Positions 53,737 to 64,000 of a stretch of 64,000 bases of DNA are shown in pieces. Numbering within the stretch: the first letter of the stretch is position 1; every line of letters begins with the position of its first letter. The notes beneath the pieces were generated by a model. That model searched no databases. It saw only the letters and a list, made by a program, of their open reading frames with translations, and was not told where the DNA came from. Made by a program: the position numbers and the translations under genes. The DNA is from Blakeslea trispora (Eukaryota; Mucoromycota; Mucoromycetes; Mucorales; Choanephoraceae): contig JAIWNE010000032.1 in NCBI GenBank assembly GCA_025331445.1, positions 124,001 to 188,000 of the forward strand. Direction: 5' to 3'.

Positions 53737-56700
53737 TTTTCTTGATTTTTTTTACCTGCCATGCCTTTGGTTGCATTTGACTCTTCTAATATCTTTTCAT
53801 TTCGGCTTCTACGCCATTTGCGCTGGGTATATACTACACTTCCTGGTTCATCTGCTTCAGCAGCCTATATATATAAAGTCAATTTCCAATCCATTGCCTT
53901 GTAATAAAATAACTTTACTCTCATTTGAGGTTCGGTGAAATATTCACAACTCCAATCATAAAAAGTCGATGATAAAGGTAAAGCATGATCTTCTATCGTA
54001 TTAGGTTGTCCATGTTTTGATTGAGAGTTTTGTTTGGAGACTGTTGAGGCATGCACTGAGTTTCGATCACTGGATTCGGCTAGAGGAGAAGAAGGTGTTT
54101 GGGTTTCAGTGGTAGGGTTACCAAAGTTATAAATGGTACGTAAAGTAGAAGCAAAGGAAACGGATCGTGTCAATTTGGTAGGGCGTCTAGTACCCGTACT
54201 TCCAGAACGATGATCATCATAGAATGAGTGAGAGCGATCCATACTACTGTGTGGTTCTTGGTTATTTTGTTGGTGAGAAGCAGATTCTCGAGCCAGGTTG
54301 GATGCAAATTCACCAATCAAGGGAGTGCTGAGTAACAACAGATTGATATGATCCACGACAGCAGCGGCAGCCTTGGCTACCTCTGGATGAGGGTCCACAG
54401 AGAGGTTCAACAAGGCCTTCCAGATCACAGCATAGACAGAGTCATAGCTGGAGGAGCCGAAATGGTTATCGAGAGCAGCACGCCATTCAGACTGTCTTCC
54501 ACGCATCACCTTGCCTCGATCTTCACCAAAGAGAGAGCGTTGTGCCTGGTCTTCTTCAATGGTCTGACTAGCAGCTGCCAAAAATTTAGAGGGACCGGCT
54601 TGGTCTACGATGTGAGACAAGGCAACCACAAATTCTTTACGGACCATGGGTGAACCATCCGACATGACTGTCAAGGCTGAGATAGCAATATTGTGCTCAA
54701 TATTGACAATCTGTTCCGTCTTGTTGGGATCCGCTAAAAAGGTACCGAGAGCATACATGGCTGAAGCACGTACTTCAGGTACATGATCGCTTAAAAGAGC
54801 GCATAGTTTTTCGTGACCATTTTCAGCAATCGCAGCTGCCTTGGCCTCATTGTTATTCATCCAGACCTGAGCCAGGCAGAGACAAATCCATTGTCTCAAC
54901 AAAGGGTCAGGATCCTTGACATGAGCCAGACAGGCGCCAATTACATTCCCTCTCAAACAAGCCTGTTGGCCCATCTTGAAGTGAGTACAAAAGACAGACA
55001 GGATAAAGGCACTCATGGCACGATGTTCTGATACATGAGGTATGCTCAACATGGCATTGTTGGGTGTCAGTATATTGATAAAGTAAGCATAACCATGGTC
55101 TTTCAAGAGATCGTTTTGACAAGAACGATCGACAGCAAGGATACGAGCCCAGATAAATACCAAAACAGGTTTCAATTCAGCAGCTGGACTTTGCAACAAC
55201 TTGAGGACATAAGGGAAGATGCCGACGGAGAGAGCAGCATTGACTGCCCAGGGACCTAAATCTAAAAACCGACTGAGAAGAATCAAAGCCCTCAGTCGAT
55301 GGACCTGACTGAGCAAGACTTGTAGCACAATCGGGAGTTGTTCAGGTACCTTGGGATTGACGGCACCTTCCGATAGCCATACCTCAAAGGCAGTCAATTG
55401 CTCCGAAAAGAAAGAGCTAGCCTTGTATTCGTAGGCTGGACCGCCGGCTTCTGCTGCCTTGAGAGCAGGTAACTGGAAGAGACACATATCTACGGCCAAG
55501 TCCCAAGCTTGCCACATGGGGTGATCGTGTGTCTCTGGTAAGGCAGGTGTTGACATGGGCGTGCATTGATAGGATCTCATGATTCTCTCGGCCAACAAGT
55601 AATTTCTAAACATGGAGGCCACTGTCAAGTCCTGTCTGAACAGACGCTTAAAGAGTTCCGGTTGGTCTTGCAAGACACACCAAGCAATCGTATCTGTGAC
55701 AGCTGTGAAGATCCAATTCAACTCACCCAGAGGCGTACGACGTTCTGTAGAGCGACCCGGTAGCTGAAGGACCATCTCCATCGTGATATTGGATGTCAAC
55801 AAGGGGTTTCGCATGACTACCCAACGCAAAGACATTTCGATAGGTGTTGTCAAACAGGCTGTAAATACATCGGCCGGTAAGTCAGGATTCATGGGCAAGG
55901 TCTCTGTAGGACCGCAGGCAGCCAATTGAATACTGTCCTTCCATGAGACTTGTGCTGTCTCGTTATGGGATTGAAGCCGTTGTTGTTCTGAATCTCTCTG
56001 CTCAGCAAATCGATTGAAGGCATGAATGATGTTTCCTGCAGCCGAACAATCCCAAACATAAATCACAGGCGAGCCCAACCAAGACTGAAGATCAAATAAC
56101 GAAACAGGAATGTACTGTGTATAGTTTCGATTGAATACCCAAATTTCTCCACTCGTGGTTGGTTTGGGAACACCGTGTCCGTTGTAGTGAAACAAGATGC
56201 GTTCCTCCTTTGCGTTACGTCGCATCTGACAACAGACTTTTTTCGTTTCTTCCACAGAGGGATCGAGTGAGAGTTTGAAGCGAGTACGTCCGTTGATAGT
56301 CTCATACTGGTTGTGTAGGTTCTTTCCAATCGCCTCTAATGACTTTTGTGGCACAAGTAAAAAAGGGTCGATCCAACACTCTAATTTTGCACAAGGATTT
56401 GTCTTGACGACATCTGGAGGATCGGTGCCAATATTCAAACATACCACCAAAAGGCCTATATTAAATGGGAGGGTGGGTTAGGTGCACTCGCTTTATTCGC
56501 TTTTCTTTTACAACTTGAAACCTGATACTGTTTTGATTCTCTCTCGTAGTCTCTATATAAAAAGAGGGTGTTGAGTAGACTAATAAAAAATAATCATTTT
56601 TTTTTGCTTATTTACCCAGTCCTTTAGAGCATTTCGAGTAGATGAGGTTGATTTGGTAGTTGTGTCATGTCTCTTTTCTGAAAAATAGAGAAAGCGAATG

Positions 56701-56870
56701 ATGTCTTCTTCGTAAAATTCTTGGTCGAAACCATGGCGCACTTGGCTCTGGATAGGACTGGTCACTCTTTCTGGTTCTGCCAAATCTGTTCTATGTTCTC
56801 CATTGACAAGTGTAGAAGAAGTACTTCGAGCATCTTCATTACTCGAGTCTGCTTGTGTTGCAGTGACCAT
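52299..56870 (-). CDS. KOG1: Raptor/KOG1, TORC1 scaffold subunit
   Basis: Starts at ATG 56870. A ~85-residue N-terminus and a small exon (D-W-R-L-R-E-R-I-K-T-V-S) lead into the 53865-56450 region, a long exon. The Raptor N-terminal conserved (caspase-like) domain reads C-L-N-I-G-T-D-P-P-D-V-V-K-T-N-P-C-A-K-L-E-C-W-I-D-P, H-Y-N-G-H-G-V-P-K-P-T and V-I-Y-V-W-D-C-S-A-A-G, keeping a His and Cys at the caspase dyad positions. HEAT-like repeats follow (~450-700). After exons with M-R-A-A-E-A-D-E-P-G-S and S-R-W-D-E-Q-I-N-S-M-Y-N-D-T-E-A, seven-bladed WD40 repeats occupy the C-terminus (V-K-V-W-D, I-K-I-W-D, I-K-V-W-N), ending I-T-L-Y-S-A-H. Stop TAA 52299-52301. About 1,300 aa. Raptor presents substrates to TOR kinase. 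One intron holds (ATC)n(CT)n at 53684-53732. Confidence 0.95.
53684..53732. repeat. (TCA)n(CT)n microsatellite in a Raptor intron
   Basis: About five TCA units run into roughly 16 CT units, within the intron that splits G-M-A-G from N-S-R-W. Read on the gene's strand this is an AG repeat followed by TGA. It should be polymorphic; effect on splicing unknown. Confidence 0.9.
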
Positions 56871-57367
56871 AGTGATATAAAAAAAAATAGTAAAAAAATA
56901 AAATAAAAACAGCAATAACAATACAATAAAAAAAAGATGGTGCAACTGAGTTTTAAATGATCACCAAGACAACCCTCTTGTTTCATCTTGCTTGCATTTC
57001 ATCCTATCCAATGCGTTGCCATGTCAACTAGTTTGTTAAGCTGGTTTTTGCTTCCGTTTCCTCGACTTTTGATGCTTATCTCAAAATAAGTGTTATATTA
57101 TCATTATTCAATGAAAGAAGATTATTCATTTAATCCCTTGCTTGTACTTATCTTGACGATGCTTTCTTAAAAAAAAGTTGTTCTGCTTGCTGAATTATAT
57201 ATCACCATTGTATAGGAAAGGATTTGACAAAAAGATCCTCTCTCTTTTCCGGTGCATCTTAAGCCAATCAAAATGTAATATTATGCAATTTTCAATTTAG
57301 AGATTTAAAAATTATTGAACGCGATACTTGCTTTTCTTGCATTTTTTTTTTAAACAATTCAATAACA
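56871..57367. promoter_or_regulatory. divergent promoter region of Raptor and CSN2
   Basis: About 500 bp between two divergent start codons. AT-rich, with CCAAT-like elements (AGCCAATCAA near 57261-57270, TATCCAATGC near 57004-57013). No specific regulator site can be named. Confidence 0.4.
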
Positions 57368-59171
57368 ATGAGCGACGACGATGACTTTATGCTTGAAGAT
57401 CAAGAAGAAGTAATTGCCTTTAGAGAAAGAGAAAGATTGAATAATTGACACCATGTAGGATTATGATTTTGACTATGAAGATGACGATGAAGAAGAACCT
57501 GATGTTGATTTAGAAAACAAGTATTACAATGCCAAAGGTTGAAAAGAAAAAAAAATAGTTTCCACACTGCTTTATTGACCAAGAATAATTAGCCAAAAAG
57601 GAAGATGATCCAAAAGAAGCTATTCGAGAATTCCAAAGTGTAGTTGATACTGAAGAAGAAAAGGGTGATTGGTAAAGAAAAAGAAATATGAAAAAGAAAA
57701 ACGAATTAACATGTAGACCAAAGGGGATTTAAAGCTTTAAAGCAAATGACAAAAATATCATTTCAGCAGAATCAACCGGATGATGTAACTATAGAATTCA
57801 GTGTTATAACATTCAGCTAACAATCCAAATAGACGCTGAAATACTATCGTCAATTGTTGACTTATATCAAATCAGCGGTGACCAAGAATTACAGTGAAAA
57901 GAGTATCAACAACATTCTAGACTTTGTCTCCTCTGCTGATAATATGGCTTTTATGGAGCAATTCTATCAGATCACTTTGGATTCCTTGGTAGAAATAAAA
58001 AATGAGCGACTCTGGATGAAGACGAATCTTAAGCTGGCTAAACTCTGGTTAGACAGAAAAGAGTATGGTCGCCTTCAAAAGATCCTCAAACAGCTCCATA
58101 CAGCCTGTCAAAAGGATGATGGTACGGATGATCAAAGGAAGGGAACTCAGTTGTTAGAGATCTTGGCCTTGGAAATCCAAATGTATACCGAGACAAAGAA
58201 CAATAAAAAGCTAAAGGTAAAAAAAGAAACCTAGAATTTTCTCTAATGATTCAATCCCTCACTTATTTTTCATGATAGGAACTCTACCAACAATGTCTCT
58301 CGGTAAAATCAGCTATTCCTCATCCACGCATTATGGGTGTCATTCGTGAATGTGGAGGCAAGATGCATATGAGTGAAAGTAAGTGACTAACGATTTCTAA
58401 GGGTCATCCTAATGTACAATGCATAGAACAATGGGATGCTGCCCAAACTGATTTTTTTGAATCCTTCAAGAATTATGATGAAGCAGGTAGCCCTCAGCGT
58501 ATTCAGGTGCTAAAGTATCTAGTGTTGGCCAATATGTTGACTGAGTCTCAAATCAATCCATTTGATTCACAAGAGACAAAGCCTTACAAGAACGATAAAG
58601 AAATTGAAGCCATGACGAATCTCGTCAGTGCCTATCAGAGAAAGGAAATCAATGAATTCGAACATATCTTGAAAGGTAAAGTATATATGTCACGTAGTAT
58701 AAACTGGTGTATTCATACTTCATAGTCAACAAGAATGCCATTATGGGTGATCCTTTTATTCAAGCCTATATTGATGATGTCCTAAAGACCATTCAGACTC
58801 AAGTGTTGATTAAGCTCATTAAGCCTTATACAAGCATTGGCATTGACTTTATTTCCAAAGTAAGCAGTGTCAAATACACTTTATCTATTTTTCTAATAAC
58901 ATAGACTAGCAATTGAATATTCAAGCAGAACAAGTAGAAGAGTTATTAGTCAGTCTTATTCTGGATGATCGTATTCTCGGTAGAATCGATCAAGTCAATC
59001 AACGTTTAGTATTAGACAAAAGGTAAAAAAAAAAAGTGTAAATATGAAATTGTACATGTATTTATAGTTTTTCATAATAGAACAACCGATGATCTCAAGT
59101 ATGAAGCCTTGGAGACATGGTCTTCTAATGTAGTTGCTTTAGGCAAGACAGTGATTGGTAAAGCATGTTAG
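57368..59171 (+). CDS. CSN2: COP9 signalosome subunit 2
   Basis: About ten exons starting [11 protein letters not shown] and ending K-T-V-I-G-K-A-C at TAG 59169-59171; about 440 aa, like human CSN2 (443). The acidic N-terminus [13 protein letters not shown], then Y-Y-N-A-K, E-E-K-G-D-W, F-K-A-L-K-Q-M are nearly invariant in CSN2. Helical repeats ([18 protein letters not shown]) lead to the PCI domain (I-A-L-I type region with [19 protein letters not shown]). CSN2 anchors cullin in the complex that removes NEDD8 from SCF ligases. The stop codon overlaps the stop of the convergent VTA1 gene. Confidence 0.95.
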
Positions 59172-60271
59172 AGACCAAAATTATTTTGCTGATTAAAGCC
59201 AATTTCATTCAATGCAGCCAACAGTTGAACACGGGCTGTCTTGATGTCATCATAATCCAATGCACTGATAGCCCATTTGGCATTCTTTTGAGCTTGAGCT
59301 ATATTGACTGTAGCCTGTTGAGAGATTTGAGAGATTTGAGAGATTTGAGAGACAGCAGGGACAACAGGAGCGACAGGAGCGACAGGAGAAGACACAGGTG
59401 GAAGCATATCAGCATCACTCGTTCTATCGATTGTCACAACAGGAGGTTGAGCAGATGGAGGTGAGAGTGGTGCAGTAAAATTAGAGGGTGGGCTAGGGAA
59501 TTCAGAGATAACAGGTATCGTATTGTCTTTTAATACATCTTGTTCTTCTGTTTGCTCATTGGGCGGACCGGGCGTAGGCACTCGTCCTTCGCGTAATGCT
59601 TTCATGATATCCGTGGCCTTCCATTTTGCATATTTGATTTTGGATTCTACCTACAATCATCCCTTAAGTCTCTCTCTCTTATGCGTAGACATTCATTTTT
59701 TCTTTTTTACCTCAGCATCTAATTCACCAAACACCTTCAAGAGTTCTAAAAAGATAGAAGCAGCAAGAAATGTCTTGGCTGTCTTTCTAATTATTTTTCA
59801 TTAAGTACTTTTAACATTAATGTTTCTTTTTTCTTTTTTACTTGCTAGCCTTTCCAGCACGGTCTTCGTTGTCTGCATTTAAAAATACTTTCAGGGCGAA
59901 ATTCTCGACATGAGCATAACCCACTAGATCGTTCGTAATGGCTTCGTCATCAATGGTTTTCTTTTGCTATTCAATATATCAATAACTATAGGTTTATATA
60001 GAGAGCGAAACTTTTGTTGTTGTTTTTTCTTTACTGCTTCAAGTGTATCCAATAGTTGAAAAAGGTAATCTTTTGTTTCTTTTGTTCTAGCACCTTTTGC
60101 CATGGCTAATTGAGCAGCATAGTATTGAGCTATCAACAGATGAGTTTACATGTTTGCATGTGTTGTTGATGAGCCTTTACCATAGTAAGATACAATGGGA
60201 TCTCGGTTAGCTAATTCTTGTGCACGTTGTATATAAGGTGAAATGAACTTGAGTTCAGTTGGAATATTCAT
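59168..60271 (-). CDS. VTA1: VTA1/LIP5, activator of the ESCRT ATPase Vps4
   Basis: Starts M-N-I-P-T-E-L-K-F-I-S-P-Y-I-Q-R-A-Q-E-L-A at 60271. About 285 aa in several exons. The N-terminal tandem MIT-like region shows Y-Y-A-A-Q-L-A-M-A-K, N-A-D-N-E-D-R-A-G-K-A-S and T-A-K-T-F-L-A-A-S-I-F-L-E-L-L-K-V-F-G-E-L, then K-I-K-Y-A-K-W-K-A-T-D-I. A Pro/Ser/Val-rich linker holds short DNA repeats that encode Q-I-S-Q-I-S-Q-I-S and A-P-V-A-P-V. The C-terminal VSL domain (A-Q-K-N-A-K-W-A-I-S-A-L-D-Y-D-D) binds and oligomerises Vps4 for multivesicular body sorting. Stop TAA 59168-59170 overlaps CSN2's stop. Confidence 0.94.
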
Positions 60272-60344
60272 TATGCGGGGAAAATAATAATAATAATAAA
60301 AAAAGAAAAATGGCTTTATTTTTTTTTTATGATAAAGTTTCTTT

Positions 60345-62552
60345 TTACTTCTTGTCTTCATCGTCATCACCTATTTCAAATACTTTTGTCACCTCTTTAC
60401 TTTCAAACGCCTCAAGAGCTGCTGTCAGTCTATCATTCACAGCCAATACAATATCTAAAAAAGATTTGTTATTAACAATTTCTCGAGAAAGAAAAAAAAA
60501 AAGACAAGTTTATACCTAAGTTCGAGGAGGACAATTCGGGTATTTTAGTACAGAATAACTGATGAAACTGTTTGCATTGGTCTAAACTGAGAGAATCATC
60601 CGCTTGTTCCAGTTGCTCAGTATAATCAATAGCCTGTTGAATCATCGATGCCATATCTATTGCTTTTGGTGCTGGTGTTGATTTCTTCACTTTGCCTCCA
60701 GTCACAGCAGCCAGCCGTTCTTCCAATGTCAATCGAGCAGTTGCTTGAGACAGCTGAACAGGTGTTGGTGAGTGTGTTTGTTTGGATTGTGCATTTTGGG
60801 TACATTTGGCCAACATTTGATGATGCAACATCATTCTATCATGATCATGATCCTATTTTACTTATTAGCACAGTGACATGTCAGCAAAAAGCAATCTTAC
60901 AGGTGTGTGAATATCAATATAGGTCATGGTATGGTTCATCTGAAGAGAGGCAGCCAATGCCATAAATCCTGCCATTTCAATTGCATGGTTATCAGACAGA
61001 TCCAATCGAATCAATGATTTGTTCTGAGGCAAACTTTCAGCCAATGCAATGATAGCTAATGTCTCCTTTTTTCTTATTAGTATCATCAACCTCTGCTATT
61101 CTTTATTTAGTCTTTTATACATACCTTCCGTTAATAAGCCTGTATTGGCCAAACATAGATTTTGAAGTGTTTGATTCACGTTCAGTGCTTGAGCCAGATG
61201 GATTATCTTAATAAAGAAATAAATAAGCATCATTCAATGTTTAAGAACATGAAGCACTTACACCTTCAACATGGGGTTGACATAAAGGATTGCCAGCAAG
61301 ATCCAATTGTTCTAGGTGTTGATTATATCTTAAGGCTTCACCCAATAGATGGCATGATTTTGCATCCACCTTACATTCGCGCATTGAAAGTTGTTTTAAC
61401 TGTTGATTTCGTCTTAAGGCCTGAGTAATATACTGCATACCGTAAGCATCGATCTCTTGGTAATCTAAGCTGAGAAAGCGAAGGCCATGTAGCTGATGGC
61501 TATCATAGTCACGCAGCATGATACCAATGGATAAGGCACCCTGTTGACTCAACAGACGGTGTTGTCCAGCAAGAGAGAGATGACGGAGGTTGTTGTCTTG
61601 GTTCCGTATCTTGCTGGCCAAAACCTCAAGCTGTGCTGCCTTGAGTGGACATCCATCCAAGATCAGCTGGCTTAATGAGTTGGTCTTTTGAAGGGTGGCT
61701 GCTGCTAAATATTCCAGACTCTTTTTGTCAGGCTGTGTATACGATAGATTCAGACTGACTAATCGATTCGACTGTGATATAGATTGTTTAGAAATAAGAC
61801 TGTTTTCAAAATAAATACCATTACCTTTTTTAGATAGATTGCAAGGTACTTAAATCCTTGATGTGTCAATTTAGGGTGATGAGCTAGACTGAGATGTGTG
61901 ATATGGTCATGATAAAAGAGTGTATGGGCCAGCATTTTGATAGTCTAGAAATTGAATCAAGTTAGATGATGATGCTTTTTCATCCATCCTGTCTTCTCAC
62001 CTCATCTTCTAATCCACAGTCATCCAACACAAGTGTCTGAAGACCGAAATCAACCGACAGTAGATCGCATAAAGGTCTTAAATGAGATGCATTCAGCAGT
62101 TGATTGGATAGATCTAACCGAGTTAAACAACTGGTTTGTGCCTGAAAAAAAAACAATGCGTCAATTCCTATCAGAATGAAGATTGTTCATTCTCTTACTG
62201 TTAAGATAGCCACCAACTTGTCAATGGTCGGTTCTTGCTTTTGTTGACAGATAGACTCATACAGAGCCAAAAGTTGAGCACAGGACTCTACCTGAATAAG
62301 CTCTGTGTTGGCTCGGATCACTTTCTCGGTCACCACATCATCTCGCTTAAAGACATACTCGGTTGTCATGTGGATTGGAAACCGAACTCGCCGGATCAAT
62401 TTTGGTTGTAGTTCATCGTCGATCGATCGATCCTCTGTTGGTTTACGGAAAGAGCCGAAAAGTTGAAGACGAGGTGTGTTTGAGTCAGAGTTGAGTTTGG
62501 AAAACCAAGATGAGGTATTGGCTTGAGTCTGTCGAAGTATACTTTTGGTCAT
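60345..62552 (-). CDS. leucine-rich-repeat protein, PPP1R37-like
   Basis: Starts M-T-K-S-I-L-R-Q-T at 62552, ends F-E-I-G-D-D-D-E-D-K-K at 60345. Multi-exon, roughly 640 aa. A basic N-terminus precedes R-R-V-R-F, an RVxF-type PP1-docking motif (about residue 53). Ribonuclease-inhibitor-like LRRs follow (L-T-R-L-D-L-S-N-Q, L-Q-T-L-V-L-D-D-C-G-L, L-R-H-L-S-L-A-G, L-E-Q-L-D-L-A-G-N, L-I-R-L-D-L-S-D-N and others). The C-terminal ~160 residues are Gln/Thr-rich then a helical and acidic region. Position of RVxF before LRRs and the repeat spacing match human PPP1R37. Role as a PP1 regulator is inference. Confidence 0.8.
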
Positions 62553-63068
62553 CGGCTTGGAATAGCGTTCCCAAAAAAAATAGAAATAATGGCAAAAAAG
62601 AACAATAATTACATTTTTTTTTCATCTTGGAGGGGACCTTTTTGTTGCCATAATGATTCTTTTATTGGTTCATTTCAAACTTGTACTACTTGAAAGTTAT
62701 CTGAGGAATAATGGTGGCAATAGGTACTGAACTGGTATGTGTACGAGCAATAATGATAGAAAGGAGAAAAAGGTAACAAAACGCAATAGCCTATTGTTAT
62801 TTCAAGTACATGATGCGATATTACAGAAAATGATAGCCATGATATCTCCTTAGGGTAGTTGATTGGCTGAGGAGGGTAAATTTCACTATGTAACAGAGAA
62901 AGAACATCTTTAATAAAACAAAAAAAGGGGGGAAGTGCAAACACACAGAGAATAAATACTACATCAATTTGGCAATGTCCTATGTTGTATATAGAGTACA
63001 CATAACAAAGTTGCCAAACAATGGAAGTGCATACTAATCACAATCTATTACCAATGTTTTATTTTATT
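62553..63068. other. promoter of the LRR gene and 3' UTR of the amidotransferase gene
   Basis: No gene or RNA is supported; AT-rich with a few poly-A/T runs. Confidence 0.45.
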
Positions 63069-63909
63069 TCATTGAGTGATGAATTCAATGGCTTTTTCTG
63101 CAAACCAAACATCCTCCATTTCCTCTGGAGCAGTCTCAGTCACATGCAAAAAGTGATCTGCTTCATCTGGCTTCAAGACACCCGATAATTTTCGGTAAAT
63201 AATCATAGTTCTCATAGTCTCTCGACTGAACTCTGGGTGTCCCTGAATTGTCAGGCACTGACCATCAAGAGAGGCTGTTAGATGATAAGGAGTATTGCCT
63301 TCAGTATATCCTAGAGCAACATAGTTGGGTGGTAACTGAATCACATGATCTTGGTGAAATTGGTTGATGCGAATGAACGTCTTGTCTGTCTTGAAAAATG
63401 CCTGGCCTTCTCTTGTCAATTGAACCTGATACCAACCTACCTATTGAAAGCAAAAGAAAAAAGAGAGTCAATGTATACCATACATCTAGACATAGAATCA
63501 AGCACTTTACTTCCCAGCCAGCCTTGTTTCGGCCTGTCTTGCCGCCAGCAGCCCGTATCATCACTTGATGTCCAAAACAAAAACCAATCAACTTTACTTT
63601 TTCTCGATAATCTGTCTGTACAGTGCGAACAAAGTCAACCAACTTGAGAATCCAAGGATCGTCGTCATGCGCATTGTGTTTAGAACCTGTCAAAATGATA
63701 GCGTCGTATTTTTTGTCTTCAATGTCTTGATAGGAAGGAAATTCCTGACGATGCACAACGTTAAAGGTATCCCAAGTAATCTCGGTTGATTGACTGGCTT
63801 TCTCAAATAGATATCGATATTGTTCTACATAGTCCCCTGCGCGTTCTAATACTTGGTCCATAGGAATATCATTGACCAAAAGTGCTAAATGAAGTTTTGT
63901 CTGTGTCAT
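63069..63909 (-). CDS. class I glutamine amidotransferase-like protein
   Basis: Two exons, 63909-63511 and 63440-63069, 70-bp intron, 256 aa. Starts M-T-Q-T-K-L-H-L-A-L-L. Seen: I-L-T-G-S-K-H-N-A-H-D-D (oxyanion region), G-F-C-F-G-H-Q-V with the nucleophilic Cys, and Q-G-H-P-E-F with His-Glu, so the full Cys-His-Glu triad of GATase1 is present. The lone domain, without a synthetase partner, matches the fungal group of YLR126C-type and GMP-synthase-amidotransferase-like proteins whose acceptor is unknown. Some act as gamma-glutamyl peptidases. Cytosolic; no targeting signal. Confidence 0.88.
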
Positions 63910-64000
63910 GCTTTTATATGTTAGTTTGAAAAAAAAAAAGTGAAAAACCAGAAAATCTCTCTTTTTTTTTATATATACATTTAAATGACGCATAATGTCG
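63910..64000. other. promoter end of the window
   Basis: The 91 bases upstream of the amidotransferase start hold a T/A-rich tract and no gene. The window stops here, so the promoter is not fully shown. Confidence 0.4.

Noticed and set aside
63910..63993. 28-residue N-terminal extension of the amidotransferase frame
   Set aside because: Lys/Phe-rich reading of poly-A/T promoter DNA; the Met at 63909 matches the family start.
1..64000. tRNA genes
   Set aside because: I scanned by eye for the GGTTCRAATCC-type T-loop with a matching acceptor stem and found none convincing; a covariance search such as tRNAscan-SE would be decisive.

Overview
This is a 64 kb window of nuclear DNA from a filamentous fungus, most likely an early-diverging Mucoromycota (Mucorales-like). 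The evidence is AT-rich DNA full of A/T homopolymers, small spliced introns (mostly 45-100 bp, GT/AG, a few GC/AG), closely packed genes on both strands with no operons, and a gene set typical of fungi. I see no rRNA, tRNA or CRISPR.

Layout. (1) 1-14.0 kb is gene-poor and repeat-rich. It holds a decayed IS630/Tc1-type transposase, a LINE tail with a zinc-binding RT-associated region, a 20-copy 14-bp minisatellite, an 8-bp minisatellite and a Tc1/mariner transposase fused in frame to a piece of a protein phosphatase 4 regulatory subunit 3 (SMEK/PSY2-type) gene. (2) 14.0-18.4 kb: possibly myristoylated methyltransferase (+), ING-type PHD protein (-), PTC7-like PP2C phosphatase (-). (3) 21.1-34.5 kb is a dense housekeeping block: SulP sulfate transporter, a small uncertain gene, RGS protein, KH-domain protein, aspartate-semialdehyde dehydrogenase, ribosomal protein S24, secreted aspartic protease, GPN1-type GTPase, SKP1 and an unrecognised small gene. 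(4) 34.5-40.7 kb is almost empty, with decayed or orphan reading frames and a perfect 12-bp hairpin. (5) 40.7-47.3 kb: monocarboxylate-type MFS transporter, glutathione peroxidase, PLP homeostasis protein (PLPBP/YggS) and an SH3-TBC Rab-GAP. (6) 47.3-50.2 kb is again gene-free, with another IS630 relic. (7) 50.2-64 kb: AT-hook protein, Raptor/KOG1 (TORC1), COP9 signalosome subunit 2, VTA1/LIP5, a PPP1R37-like LRR protein and a class I glutamine amidotransferase-like protein.

The genes are independent transcription units. Several pairs are convergent with very small gaps: RGS/KH 9 bp, MFS/GPx 17 bp, GPN1/SKP1 34 bp. CSN2 and VTA1 overlap by two bases of their stop codons. Themes are nutrient and stress signalling (TORC1, sulfate uptake, Asp-family amino-acid synthesis), ubiquitin/COP9 control (SKP1 and CSN2), phosphatase control (PTC7, PPP1R37-like, PP4R3 fragment) and membrane traffic (TBC, VTA1). 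All exon models were read by eye from splice consensus plus frame continuity. Single-exon boundaries may be off by one or two bases.

Most unusual items: the transposase-PP4R3 chimera, a predicted 2-nt micro-exon in the MFS gene, and an N-terminal Met-Gly myristoylation-like signal on a methyltransferase.
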